A stretch of 61,335 nucleotides of DNA from a candidate division TM6 bacterium GW2011_GWE2_36_25 (GTDB taxonomy: Bacteria; Babelota; Babeliae; Babelales; UBA12409). Numbering within the stretch: the first letter of the stretch is position 1; each line of letters starts with the position of its first letter. Positions 50,826 to 58,971 of this stretch are shown here, piece by piece. Below the pieces are notes generated by a model, which saw nothing but the letters and a program-made list of their open reading frames with translations, was not told the DNA's origin and made no database searches. The stretch spans positions 1-61,335 of the forward strand of contig LBRU01000003.1 in NCBI GenBank assembly GCA_000991575.1, given 5' to 3'. Position numbers and translations under genes: made by a program.

Positions 50826-51719
50826 TTAATGAACAAACTGTAAACACCTTCCCCATCGCACACGCCGCCAAAAATCAATCGGATGTTTAATCAGATCGAA
50901 AACAAACCATGATTCATCACTATCAATCGAATAAAGGCGCAATAAAATTTTTCCGTGAATTAACTTACGTTTTAAAACGCCCCAAGCGCGAGAATCACTG
51001 CTTCCTTGACGATTATCGCCCATTGCCCAATACTCATCATCGCCCAATTTTACATCAAACTCATCAAAGGTTTTCCCAAGTCTCGAGCCAAAATGCCCAA
51101 GATCTTTATTTGGCGTACCGGGATATCGCATATCCGGTTCACCCATCCAAGCCGCTTTACGTCTACCTAATTTAATTTCTTCCTGAGTCATAATATAATA
51201 AGGCTGTTGATCCAAGGGAATAGATGGAACAAAGGACTTCAGCGCATACTGTCGATCTCGATAGGGATCATAGGTCGCAATAAGTGGGTTTTGATTTAAA
51301 TATGGCTCATCTAATTTTTTTTCATTACGATAAATAACCGGTCTATTATCCTCAATAACACCTTTAATATGATCACCTGGAATACCAATCACCCGCTTAG
51401 TCCAATTAGAAGGACCATACACATACATTTGCCACAAATTTTTTAATGGATTTTCTGAATAATCAAATGTTGGATCATTAAAAGAAATAATATCATCATG
51501 CTTAATAGACATAAAAAGAGGCGTAAATTTATCTGCAAAAAAACGTTCACCAACAAGCATTGTCGTCTCCATTGAACCGGTAGGAACTTGATAAAGACCA
51601 AAACCAATCGTTCTAATAAGAAAAGCAATAGGAATAATAACGATTAATGATTCAAAAAAGTCTGTCCACTTAGTTTTTGGCCTTTTATACCAATTAATTA
51701 TGCGTTTAATAAAATTCAT
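50826..51719 (-). CDS. lepB: Signal peptidase I
   Basis: LepB removes Sec and Tat signal peptides at the outer face of the inner membrane. The protein has 297 residues. An N-terminal membrane helix (about residues 24-44) precedes the nucleophile Ser49 in VPTGSMETTML; the general base Lys108 lies in NWTKRVIGIPGDHI, and the GDNRQGSSDSRAWGVL box is near residue 235. Size and motifs are those of Gram-negative enzymes. It serves the many secreted proteins of this genome. Confidence 0.95.
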   Translation of the reverse strand: MNFIKRIINWYKRPKTKWTDFFESLIVIIPIAFLIRTIGFGLYQVPTGSMETTMLVGERFFADKFTPLFMSIKHDDIISFNDPTFDYSENPLKNLWQMYVYGPSNWTKRVIGIPGDHIKGVIEDNRPVIYRNEKKLDEPYLNQNPLIATYDPYRDRQYALKSFVPSIPLDQQPYYIMTQEEIKLGRRKAAWMGEPDMRYPGTPNKDLGHFGSRLGKTFDEFDVKLGDDEYWAMGDNRQGSSDSRAWGVLKRKLIHGKILLRLYSIDSDESWFVFDLIKHPIDFWRRVRWGRCLQFVH

Positions 51720-51828
51720 GAAATCCTCGTTTTACAAAAAAACAATTAGTGTAATAAAAACTATATCAATAAAAGACTGTCCTGGCGACTCTTTATAACA
51801 AAATTAATAATGAATAAAAATGAAGAAC

Positions 51829-52680
51829 TTATGATAAAAATGCTTTTATTACGTGTCCAACTTTATAAGGCTCTTGGCCTATGAGCCCATGTCCACATTC
51901 CTCAAATTGTGCTAACCAAGCACCTTTAATATATTGAGCCATGAATAACGCATTTGCTGGTGGAGTAACAATATCTTCTTGCCCCACTAACAACAGAGTT
52001 GGAATCTTAATATTTTTTAATCTATTTTTAGTTCCTTCCCAATTTTCCAATGCCTCAATCTGTTTTTTCATTACGTGGCGATTAAAGGTAACATGCAATT
52101 TCATAAGATAGGTATGCTGCTTCAGCCATTTCTCAGGAAAAATTAATTTTAATTTACGCATCCATAGCGCACGATTACTCCCACTCAAATCTGCTAAAGA
52201 TTTTCTAACAAGGGGCTTCATCTGCCCTTTTCCCAAAGCATTAGCACCTCCGAGAATAAGTTTTTTTACCATCGCAGGATATTTTAAAACCAATTCTTGC
52301 GCAATACTTGCGCCCATTGAGTATCCAAACACATATGCACTGCTGATATGTAATTTATCAAGCAATCCCTTCGTATCCTGTGCACATTGCTGCACGGTGT
52401 AGTCTTTAAGTCCCAGCGTTGATTGTCCCATTCCTCTATTATCAAAAATAATTACCCGATAACGTGCTGCTAAGAGTGATACAAAAGATCTTTGCCACAC
52501 TGACATCGTACTGCCATATCCACCAATCAGAACAAGTGGCATCCCGCTGCCATACTGACGATAAGCGATTGTTATGTCATCTACTAAAACTTTTCGCGCC
52601 CGACCACGATATAACACTGTAATCAAAATTAGAAAACCAACAATGATTACCGCATTAATAAATATAAAAAGCATTTGCAT
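51829..52680 (-). CDS. Membrane-anchored alpha/beta hydrolase
   Basis: A 283-residue alpha/beta hydrolase-fold protein with an N-terminal membrane helix (MQMLFIFINAVIIVGFLILI). The catalytic triad is visible: Ser in YVFGYSMGASIAQEL near residue 120, Asp in LLLVGQEDIVTPP near residue 230 and His in FEECGHGLIGQEP near residue 262. The oxyanion motif is LIGGYGSTMSVW near residue 50. The substrate is unknown (ester, lactone or lipid). The ATG at 52680 is chosen for AAGGAG at 8 bp; a longer frame adds a charged stretch before the membrane helix. Confidence 0.85.
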   Translation of the reverse strand: MQMLFIFINAVIIVGFLILITVLYRGRARKVLVDDITIAYRQYGSGMPLVLIGGYGSTMSVWQRSFVSLLAARYRVIIFDNRGMGQSTLGLKDYTVQQCAQDTKGLLDKLHISSAYVFGYSMGASIAQELVLKYPAMVKKLILGGANALGKGQMKPLVRKSLADLSGSNRALWMRKLKLIFPEKWLKQHTYLMKLHVTFNRHVMKKQIEALENWEGTKNRLKNIKIPTLLLVGQEDIVTPPANALFMAQYIKGAWLAQFEECGHGLIGQEPYKVGHVIKAFLS

Positions 52681-52754
52681 TAAAATTTCTCCTTCATAAA
52701 AACTATCTTTACCATACGCCACTTTTTTTCATCATGTATAGAAAGATCATCAAT

Positions 52755-52792
52755 AAAAATTCCGCGTCTCTTAAAAGCGTCGCGGAATTTTT
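52755..52792. terminator. Bidirectional hairpin terminator
   Basis: A 12-bp perfect stem (AAAAATTCCGCG/CGCGGAATTTTT) has T-rich ends on both strands. It lies 20 bp downstream of the small membrane protein gene at 52813-53019 and upstream of the hydrolase gene. Confidence 0.85.
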
Positions 52793-52812
52793 ATAAAAAC
52801 AATATAAAAAGT

Positions 52813-53019
52813 TTATTTTTTACGAGGAGATACTTTGCACTTAATTAAATTATCTGCCCCACACAACATCAGTCCATAAACAATCAAACCGAGAGCAATA
52901 ATAATCCAGGCAAAACTCCAATTAAGAATACCGAGTGCCCCCAACAGCAATAAAGAACCAACAACAGTATACATTAATCCTTGTCGTGAATACCGAAGAC
53001 CCATTAAAATTTTCATCAT
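52813..53019 (-). CDS. Small two-helix membrane protein, 68 aa
   Basis: Unrecognised small membrane protein: two closely spaced hydrophobic helices (GLMYTVVGSLLLLGALGIL and SFAWIIIALGLIVYGLMLCG) and a short basic tail (KCKVSPRKK). The start is uncertain; AAAGGAGG immediately precedes tandem ATG codons at 53019 and 53016. It is a single gene with its own terminator. Confidence 0.6.
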   Translation of the reverse strand: MMKILMGLRYSRQGLMYTVVGSLLLLGALGILNWSFAWIIIALGLIVYGLMLCGADNLIKCKVSPRKK

Positions 53020-53206
53020 CCTCCTTTGAGAAGTTTCCAATACATTTTTGTTTCTACCATAAAATTTTTCAATTTACAATAAAAAATCAATACACTTGGC
53101 CTAAAGTCTTCCTTTTAAAAAATTCACAAAAAAGTTATAATTAAAGTAATTGCTGATCTTATTACGGCATAATTTCACAATATCATCCTCAAAGGAATAA
53201 CCGGTT

Positions 53207-53896
53207 ATGAACAAAAAATTCATTATTGAAGAATTAAAAAAACTGAGTAATCCGCGAGGGTTGTCACAAATGGCACGTTTTGGCAGTAATCCAGAAACAG
53301 CACTAGGTGTCAACATTCCTCACCTACGTGCTCTTGCTAAAAAAATAGGCAAGAATCATCAATTAGCCCTCGAATTATGGAAAACAAATATTCATGAAGC
53401 TCGCATTTTAGCCGGAATGATTGACAATCCGCATGAAGTAACCGAAGAGCAACTTGAACAGTGGGTAAAAAATTTTAATTCATGGGATCTTTGTGATCAG
53501 GTATGTTCCAATCTTTTTGACCAAACTTCTTTTGCATATAGTAAAGCATCTGAATGGACCACAAGAATCGACGAATTTGTTAAAAGAGCTGGATTTACAT
53601 TGATGGCATGTCTTGCAGTACATGACAAACAGGCAACTGATCAAAAATTTTTATTGTTTTTTCCATTAATAAAAAAGGAAGCAATCGACGAACGCAATTT
53701 TGTCAAAAAAGCAGTCAATTGGGCTCTCAGACAAATTGGAAAACGTAATCTCAATTTAAATAAGGAAGCCATCAAACAAGCTTTAGAAATAAAAAATATT
53801 GATTCTAAATCGGCTCGATGGATTGCCGCTGACGCACTACGGGAACTGCAAAGTGAGGCAACACAAAAAAGACTCCAAAAAATGGACCTGAAATGA
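53207..53896 (+). CDS. AlkD-like DNA alkylation repair protein
   Basis: A 229-residue all-helical HEAT-like repeat protein of the AlkC/AlkD DNA glycosylase family, which removes N3- and N7-alkylated bases without base flipping. Matching blocks are MARFGSNPETALGVNIPHLR near residue 22, EARILAGMIDNP near residue 64, the key WDLCDQVCSNLF near residue 95 (the WD aspartate is catalytic in AlkD) and RNFVKKAVNWALRQIGKRN near residue 165. The stop overlaps the next start by 4 bp (ATGA), so it is coupled to the downstream membrane protein gene. Confidence 0.9.
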   Translation: MNKKFIIEELKKLSNPRGLSQMARFGSNPETALGVNIPHLRALAKKIGKNHQLALELWKTNIHEARILAGMIDNPHEVTEEQLEQWVKNFNSWDLCDQVCSNLFDQTSFAYSKASEWTTRIDEFVKRAGFTLMACLAVHDKQATDQKFLLFFPLIKKEAIDERNFVKKAVNWALRQIGKRNLNLNKEAIKQALEIKNIDSKSARWIAADALRELQSEATQKRLQKMDLK

Positions 53897-54567
53897 AAAA
53901 GAACTTATTTTTTATCGTATTTTTTCCCCTTTATCTTTTTTCGAATGATCATTCACTGAGCAAAATGTACACATTAATTTCATCTCAAGAAGATGAACTT
54001 GTCATAAAACAAAATAGTAATGGTGAAACTTATAAATATAGCCCTTACGAAGCTGTCTATTTAGGTTTAGCAACACATAACAATGAAATCTTAAATGCTG
54101 CGCTCAATAAAATGGACAACAAAAAATTTGATCTTCGTTTAATTATTTTAAAAGCAGCCGAATTTATCCAACATAAAAACGAACCTTCTTTTATTGGAAC
54201 ATACTTTTTATCAGCAACTGCCATGTGCAGCGGAATATTTACCCTTTTTTCCTTAAAAAATTTTCAGCAATTTTCAATAATGAGTGGTCTCACCCTTGTT
54301 CTTTCACTTGCTACTTATCTAAATTTTAAAAAAGTACAAAAAGATACGATTCTTTATGAAAACTACTTAAAAAACTACTCTGAACATCTTACAACTATTT
54401 TATACAAATTGCCTTTATTAAAGTCACACCTTAAACCCCTTCCTCATTCAAGCTTAGAAAATCTTTTCCAACTTCTAAATCGCCATCTAAAAATAAATCC
54501 CGAAATTATTAAAAAAACAGAAGCTCTTTTTGAAGAAATCCGAAAAGAGGATCGTGAAAAAGAATAA
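53893..54567 (+). CDS. Membrane protein between AlkD and MutS-like genes, 224 aa
   Basis: Unrecognised. A signal peptide or first helix (MKKNLFFIVFFPLYLF) is followed by a soluble segment of about 80 residues, two adjacent membrane helices (about residues 100-140: TYFLSATAMCSGIFTLFSL and FSIMSGLTLVLSLATYLNF) and a C-terminal helical, acidic domain. Two central helices after a leader is also the plan of the downstream MutS-like protein, so the pair may be membrane partners. Its start overlaps the stop of the AlkD-like gene. Confidence 0.65.
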   Translation: MKKNLFFIVFFPLYLFSNDHSLSKMYTLISSQEDELVIKQNSNGETYKYSPYEAVYLGLATHNNEILNAALNKMDNKKFDLRLIILKAAEFIQHKNEPSFIGTYFLSATAMCSGIFTLFSLKNFQQFSIMSGLTLVLSLATYLNFKKVQKDTILYENYLKNYSEHLTTILYKLPLLKSHLKPLPHSSLENLFQLLNRHLKINPEIIKKTEALFEEIRKEDREKE

Positions 54568-54666
54568 TTAAGGACAAAAACGAAAGTCTGCACTTAAAGG
54601 ATGCTTTAAACAAATGGCCCGATAAACTTAGAGCAGCTCTTTAACATTTCTTCAAGGAGTGTCTTC

Positions 54667-56748
54667 ATGAAACGTTTTATTTCTTTTCAATTGTTTTTTA
54701 TGACAATCAGCATTCAACTCACAAACGCTACCAATCTTTATAAAGACATAGCAGAAGAAAATCTTAAATCATTTAAAAATGAACTCAGTACAAAAAAAAG
54801 CGATGCTCTCAATAACCTTATAAGTAGTGATAAAAAATTTAGTGAAGTTGTATATGAAAAACTCAATGAATTACTTAATCCAACAGAAAAAGCAAAGCAA
54901 GAAACAATTTTCGCGCTTCTTGCGGAATATGAAGACAAAAATCTTCTTGAAACAAAAAAAGTCACTGATATCTTAACATGGCAAGATTTAAATCTTTTGT
55001 GCGGATCGGCTTCCAATCCCCAAATCTATTTAGCGCGTCTTCTTGACCGCACTTCCACCAGCCTTGGCCGAACCATGTTTTATCGAAAACTTATTGAACC
55101 TCAAAGTGATTATCAAACGCTGACCAATCAACAAAACATCATTAAAGAATTAGTCACCAATGAAACACTCTTTAACGAACTAAACAAAGAGCTTAAACAG
55201 ATCAGTTCGTTTGAAAATTCATTTTTCTCATTTTGGCATGATGAATTTTTTGCCAGTTTATTCAAAAACAATGGAAGTCCATTTATTCCTTTTGCAGATA
55301 AATGTGAACGTATAAAAAAAACAAATCGCTGGTTAAGTACCAATGTTCTGATCAACGAAGTAAGTGGTAAAACAAGTATGCTTCAATTTTTAATCATGAG
55401 TTCTGCGGCCATTGGAGGAGGCCTTGCATTAACCGCATCTGGACTTTCATACTTTAGCACGCATCCTTATGCACAAAAAATACAAGATGCAAGCAAAAAA
55501 TTCGGATTGGGTGGTCTTGCGGTACTTTCTCTGTCTGGCGCACTCAGTTATGCTCTTCAATTTTTCTATAAAAGTCGCTTTGCAGCAAGCGCAGCTGATA
55601 TAACCTCTGGCGCTATCTCAAGTGCTATGGCTTACTCTCTAGCTGATAATATAAAAGTTTCATTTGGCCTCAATTATTGTCTGCAAAAACGCCTTATGCA
55701 TGTAACAAAATACTTGAATGCAATCCAGAAAATGATAACAAACCTAAAGCCATTTCCCATCTCAAATCATATTGCAGGTCTTAATAATTATGCGCAACGA
55801 TTAGAAGAACTCAAAAGCCAATCAACTGATCTTAAAAAATTGTTGGCATTACTAAACACAAAAACATTTACGAAAGAAAAACCATCATATTTCTCCATGT
55901 GGGGCCGCATTATAGTGGCCTACCGACTAATGATGGAACTCAAAGGTGAGTTTATTGAAATGATGTTAGTCGCAGGAGAACTTGATGTATATATGTCAAT
56001 TGCGCGATTATACAAAGAATTTCAAAGCAAACATATAACGTTCTGTTTCCCAACCTATTGCCAAAAAGAAACGCCCTCGATAACTATTAAAGAGTATTGG
56101 AATCCATTTATCACACCCGAAAATGTTGTTTCCAATTCACTGATACTTGGAGATAATCAACCACGCAATATGGTTCTCACCGGTCCTAATGCAGGTGGAA
56201 AATCTACAACAGTTAAAGGCCTTATTCTTGCAATTATTCTGGCACAAAGTTTAGGTATTGCACCAGCACAAGAATTAAGTTTTACACCTTTTTCTAAAAT
56301 CATCACCTATTTAAATATTACTGATGATATTGCTGCAGGGAACTCTCATTTTAAATCAGAAACTCAACGTGCACGCGATCTTATTAAAACGGTTCAAGCA
56401 CTTAATAAAGATCAATTCTGTCTCATGGCAGCTGATGAAATTTTTAATGGAACTACGCATCAAGAAGGGCAAGCAGCCGCATACAGTCTCATAGAACAAC
56501 TGGGTAATTACAAAAATAATACCTGCATTTCCTGTACACATTTTCCACAATTGACATTATTAGAAAAAAACACCAACAATTTTATGAACTATAAAGTATC
56601 CGTTACGTACGACAAAAAAGGAAATATTATATATCCTTATAAGCTGGAAAAAGGAATTGCTCATCAAATCGTCACCTTTGATATCCTCAAAGAAGAGGGC
56701 TTTGATGATGAATTTTTAAAAAGAGCAAAAAAACTTCTTCAAAATTAG
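54667..56748 (+). CDS. Membrane MutS-like ATPase with signal peptide
   Basis: A 693-residue protein with a MutS-type ABC ATPase domain but no mismatch-recognition domain. Order: signal peptide or anchor (residues 1-21), a MutS lever/core-like part (LLDRTSTSLGRTMFYRKLIE, about 125-144, equivalent to the 'LD.T.T..G.R.L' core), two to three hydrophobic segments (about 239-263, 279-300 and possibly 305-325), a helical region, then the ATPase: Walker A GPNAGGKST at 506-514, Walker B/D-loop LMAADEIFNGTTHQEGQAA at about 586-604 and the His switch SCTHFPQLT at about 622-630. Catalytic residues look intact. Membrane-associated MutS-C proteins occur in some bacteria, but their function is not established. 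It is probably in an operon with neighbours on both sides. Confidence 0.85.
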   Translation: MKRFISFQLFFMTISIQLTNATNLYKDIAEENLKSFKNELSTKKSDALNNLISSDKKFSEVVYEKLNELLNPTEKAKQETIFALLAEYEDKNLLETKKVTDILTWQDLNLLCGSASNPQIYLARLLDRTSTSLGRTMFYRKLIEPQSDYQTLTNQQNIIKELVTNETLFNELNKELKQISSFENSFFSFWHDEFFASLFKNNGSPFIPFADKCERIKKTNRWLSTNVLINEVSGKTSMLQFLIMSSAAIGGGLALTASGLSYFSTHPYAQKIQDASKKFGLGGLAVLSLSGALSYALQFFYKSRFAASAADITSGAISSAMAYSLADNIKVSFGLNYCLQKRLMHVTKYLNAIQKMITNLKPFPISNHIAGLNNYAQRLEELKSQSTDLKKLLALLNTKTFTKEKPSYFSMWGRIIVAYRLMMELKGEFIEMMLVAGELDVYMSIARLYKEFQSKHITFCFPTYCQKETPSITIKEYWNPFITPENVVSNSLILGDNQPRNMVLTGPNAGGKSTTVKGLILAIILAQSLGIAPAQELSFTPFSKIITYLNITDDIAAGNSHFKSETQRARDLIKTVQALNKDQFCLMAADEIFNGTTHQEGQAAAYSLIEQLGNYKNNTCISCTHFPQLTLLEKNTNNFMNYKVSVTYDKKGNIIYPYKLEKGIAHQIVTFDILKEEGFDDEFLKRAKKLLQN

Positions 56749-56758
56749 GAGAATTTTC

Positions 56759-57103
56759 ATGAATAAAACCATATTAACAATTTTCTTGTTCGCTACTTCT
56801 ACCTTGTCGATGCAACATAAAAGTTCATCTCATCAAAATCTAAAAAAACTTAATCCACCAGAATTTTCTGATGCCAGAATTGAACAATTAGAAGAAGAAC
56901 TCGAAAAATGTGATCCCCGAACTATTTTTGGAACCTTACATAGAGCAACACTTCAAGAAGTCATTCGAGACTTAAAAGAAAGAAGTTCCCACAAAGATTT
57001 TGCCATAGAACGCATGAGAGGCCGAACCACGTCCTCACCTAATTTTGATAATTATCAAGAAGAACACGTAAAACCAGCAAGCAAACGTACCAAAAAAAGT
57101 TAA
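56759..57103 (+). CDS. Small secreted basic protein, 114 aa
   Basis: Unrecognised. A signal peptide (MNKTILTIFLFATSTLS) is followed by MQHKSSSHQN. The mature part is charged and hydrophilic, with a helix (DARIEQLEEELEKCDPRTIF) near residue 38, one Cys and a very basic C-terminus (ASKRTKKS). It starts 10 bp after the MutS-like gene and is likely co-transcribed with it. Confidence 0.65.
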   Translation: MNKTILTIFLFATSTLSMQHKSSSHQNLKKLNPPEFSDARIEQLEEELEKCDPRTIFGTLHRATLQEVIRDLKERSSHKDFAIERMRGRTTSSPNFDNYQEEHVKPASKRTKKS

Positions 57104-57133
57104 TGTCGCACGTTTTCTAAAGGAAAATTTAAC

Positions 57134-57592
57134 ATGAATTTTAAGAAATATTTTTTATTATCTCCCCTTTTACTCTTTAACATACAAGCGATGCAATTAT
57201 TACCAAATGAAACGATATTAGAATCGTTGCGGGGTATAACCATTACACCAGATTTACCCGTATTTGTTGTGGATCTCTTTAATACAACCTATGCACACAT
57301 GAATATTTCTGAAGAAATAGGGTCCACCATCTTTTTAAGCGTCTCTGAAGAAATCACCTATTATGCACGAGTTATTACAGAACCAAACACTGAATTTCCT
57401 TCATCAATGCAAGAGATCATCTTCCAACAAAAAGTAATTCATCCTTATACTACGCTCATTATATTCCACCCTTCATTCTTCAAGCAGCTCGCTTTTTCGC
57501 CAAATTTGATGCTGCCGATTGTAAAAGAGGCAATAAGAAGCATCAATACATGCAAAAACAAGAACGTTGAACTATTAAAAAACAAGATTTAA
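57134..57592 (+). CDS. Small secreted protein, 152 aa
   Basis: Unrecognised. A signal peptide (MNFKKYFLLSPLLLFNIQA) is followed by MQLLPNETILESLRGITITP. The mature part is mixed alpha/beta with TTYAHMNISEEIGSTIFLSV near residue 56 and IVKEAIRSINTCKNKNVE near the C-terminus. Its TAA stop overlaps an ATG that begins a 29-bp duplicate of the ABC-F gene start, which suggests that the ABC-F gene once followed it directly. Confidence 0.65.
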   Translation: MNFKKYFLLSPLLLFNIQAMQLLPNETILESLRGITITPDLPVFVVDLFNTTYAHMNISEEIGSTIFLSVSEEITYYARVITEPNTEFPSSMQEIIFQQKVIHPYTTLIIFHPSFFKQLAFSPNLMLPIVKEAIRSINTCKNKNVELLKNKI

Positions 57593-57620
57593 TGATTCAT
57601 ATAAAAGATCTTAATCTCAC
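57592..57620 (+). repeat. Duplicated ABC-F gene start (remnant copy)
   Basis: These 29 bases are identical to 58972-59000, the first codons (MIHIKDLNLT) of the ABC-F gene. Similarity fades after about ten more bases. The copy overlaps the TAA of the preceding gene as TAATG and then runs out of frame into unrelated sequence. Confidence 0.9.
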
Positions 57621-57679
57621 AGCTATAGACTTCGTGCCACTATTTTGATACACTTTTATAAAAGATAATCGGAAAATGA

Positions 57680-57847
57680 AAAAAATGTTTATTGCTTTTA
57701 TGTTTTTTCTTCGACGGTGCTAAGATAATAATTGTTCATGCCTACGAAAAGAAATCTCAAAAAATGCCTCCTGGAGAAAAACAAAAAGCACTCAAAGCCA
57801 AAACCGATTATATAAAAAGAAATAACGGAGGAACCTATTATGACTAA
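57680..57847 (+). pseudogene. Decayed HigB-type toxin (C-terminal remnant)
   Basis: Read from 57680 this frame gives FFDGAKIIIVHAYEKKSQKM followed by PPGEKQKALKAKTDYIKR and ends in TAA at 57845, overlapping the higA ATG. The pattern 'FF.G..I...HA..KKSQK.P..E...A......Y' is the C-terminal half of phage Gp49/HigB toxins. An in-frame TGA at 57677 and the absence of any upstream homologous region show that the N-terminal half is lost. It is presumably inactive. Confidence 0.7.
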
Positions 57848-58172
57848 AAACACAACGTATGACAAATTTTTTAAAGCTTTAAATAAACAACAAAAAAAAT
57901 CGTTTGAAGACGATTACAAAGATCTTTTATTATCAGAAATGCTTATTGCAGCAATGGAACAAGATAATATTTCCGTGAGAAAGCTTGCCGAAGCAGCCGG
58001 CGTTTCACCAACAATTATTCAAGGAATACGCTCTGGTACGCGCAAAAATATAACCATGCAAAACTTTGTAAAAATATTAAAAGTTCTTGACTGTTCGCTT
58101 GTTATTGAAAGAAAGGGCAAACGCTTACCACTCAATCTTTCAATGCCACTTCTCGAAACAAAAAGAAAATAG
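57840..58172 (+). CDS. higA: HigA-type XRE antitoxin
   Basis: A 110-residue helix-turn-helix protein. The HTH lies in NISVRKLAEAAGVSPTIIQG followed by IRSGTRKNITMQNFVKIL (about residues 43-80), typical of XRE/HigA antitoxins encoded downstream of HigB. The start overlaps the stop of the HigB remnant (ATGACTAA). With its toxin decayed it is an orphan antitoxin that may still repress its promoter or neutralise a related toxin elsewhere. An alpha/beta hydrolase gene follows 7 bp later. Confidence 0.85.
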   Translation: MTKNTTYDKFFKALNKQQKKSFEDDYKDLLLSEMLIAAMEQDNISVRKLAEAAGVSPTIIQGIRSGTRKNITMQNFVKILKVLDCSLVIERKGKRLPLNLSMPLLETKRK

Positions 58173-58179
58173 AAAAGCA

Positions 58180-58959
58180 ATGAAAAAATTAAGAAAATAT
58201 GGCAACACACCATTTAATATTGCAGTCATCCATGGTGGACCTGGTGGAGCAGGGGAAGTTGCACCCGTAGCAGAAGAACTTTCAACAAATCACGGTATTT
58301 TAGAACCATTTCAACAAAGTCAGTCTATTGAAGGACAAGTAAAAGAATTAGCTGAAATTTTAAAGAAAAATGCTTCTTTTCCAGTAACATTAATCGGTTA
58401 TTCGTGGGGCACGTGGCTTAGTCTTATCTTTGCAGCAAACTACCCTCAATTAGTTAAAAAACTTATTCTTATTGGTACACCACCACTGAAACCTTTATTT
58501 GGTAACAAGATTATGAAAACACGTCTCTCGCGTTTAACTGATGAAGAACAAGCCAAATACACCACCCTTATTTCTCAATTTAACTCTTCTACAAAAGAAA
58601 AAAACCACTTGATGAAGCAATTGCACCATTTAATCTTAAAAACTGATTCATTTGCTCCAACAACTTCGGAAGATCATATTGTAGACTACAATTATGAAAT
58701 CTTTGAAAAAGTTTGGTCACAAGCAAGCGATTGGCGCAAAAAGGTAAAGTTGTTAGAAGTGGCAAAAAAAATACAATGTCCCGTCGTTGCTATCCATGGT
58801 GACTATGATCCGCATCCAGCCGAAGAAACTAAAAAGCCATTAACTCAATTACTTAAAAACTTCAAATTTATCTTATTAGAAAAATGTGGTCACTCTCCCT
58901 GGATCGAAAAATATGCAAAAGATGCTTTTTATGCCACTCTTAAAAGAGAATTAGATTAA
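58180..58959 (+). CDS. Alpha/beta hydrolase (prolyl aminopeptidase-like)
   Basis: A 259-residue alpha/beta hydrolase. The oxyanion motif is VIHGGPGGAGE near residue 18, the HGGPG form typical of peptidase family S33. The nucleophile Ser lies in IGYSWGTWLSLIF near residue 85, the acid is in AIHGDYDPHPAEE near residue 210 and the His in EKCGHSPWIEKY near residue 240. It lacks a signal peptide and is short, so its exact substrate (N-terminal proline peptides or esters) is unsettled. The ATG at 58180 is used; a longer frame starts inside higA. The gene lies within the segment bracketed by the duplicated ABC-F start. Confidence 0.85.
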   Translation: MKKLRKYGNTPFNIAVIHGGPGGAGEVAPVAEELSTNHGILEPFQQSQSIEGQVKELAEILKKNASFPVTLIGYSWGTWLSLIFAANYPQLVKKLILIGTPPLKPLFGNKIMKTRLSRLTDEEQAKYTTLISQFNSSTKEKNHLMKQLHHLILKTDSFAPTTSEDHIVDYNYEIFEKVWSQASDWRKKVKLLEVAKKIQCPVVAIHGDYDPHPAEETKKPLTQLLKNFKFILLEKCGHSPWIEKYAKDAFYATLKRELD

Positions 58960-58971
58960 AAATAATAAATT

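Noticed and set aside
57676-57720. Short frame beginning MKKMFIAFMFF as a secreted peptide
   Set aside because: It ends after 14 codons. The overlapping frame carries clear HigB C-terminal similarity, so this is read as toxin decay.
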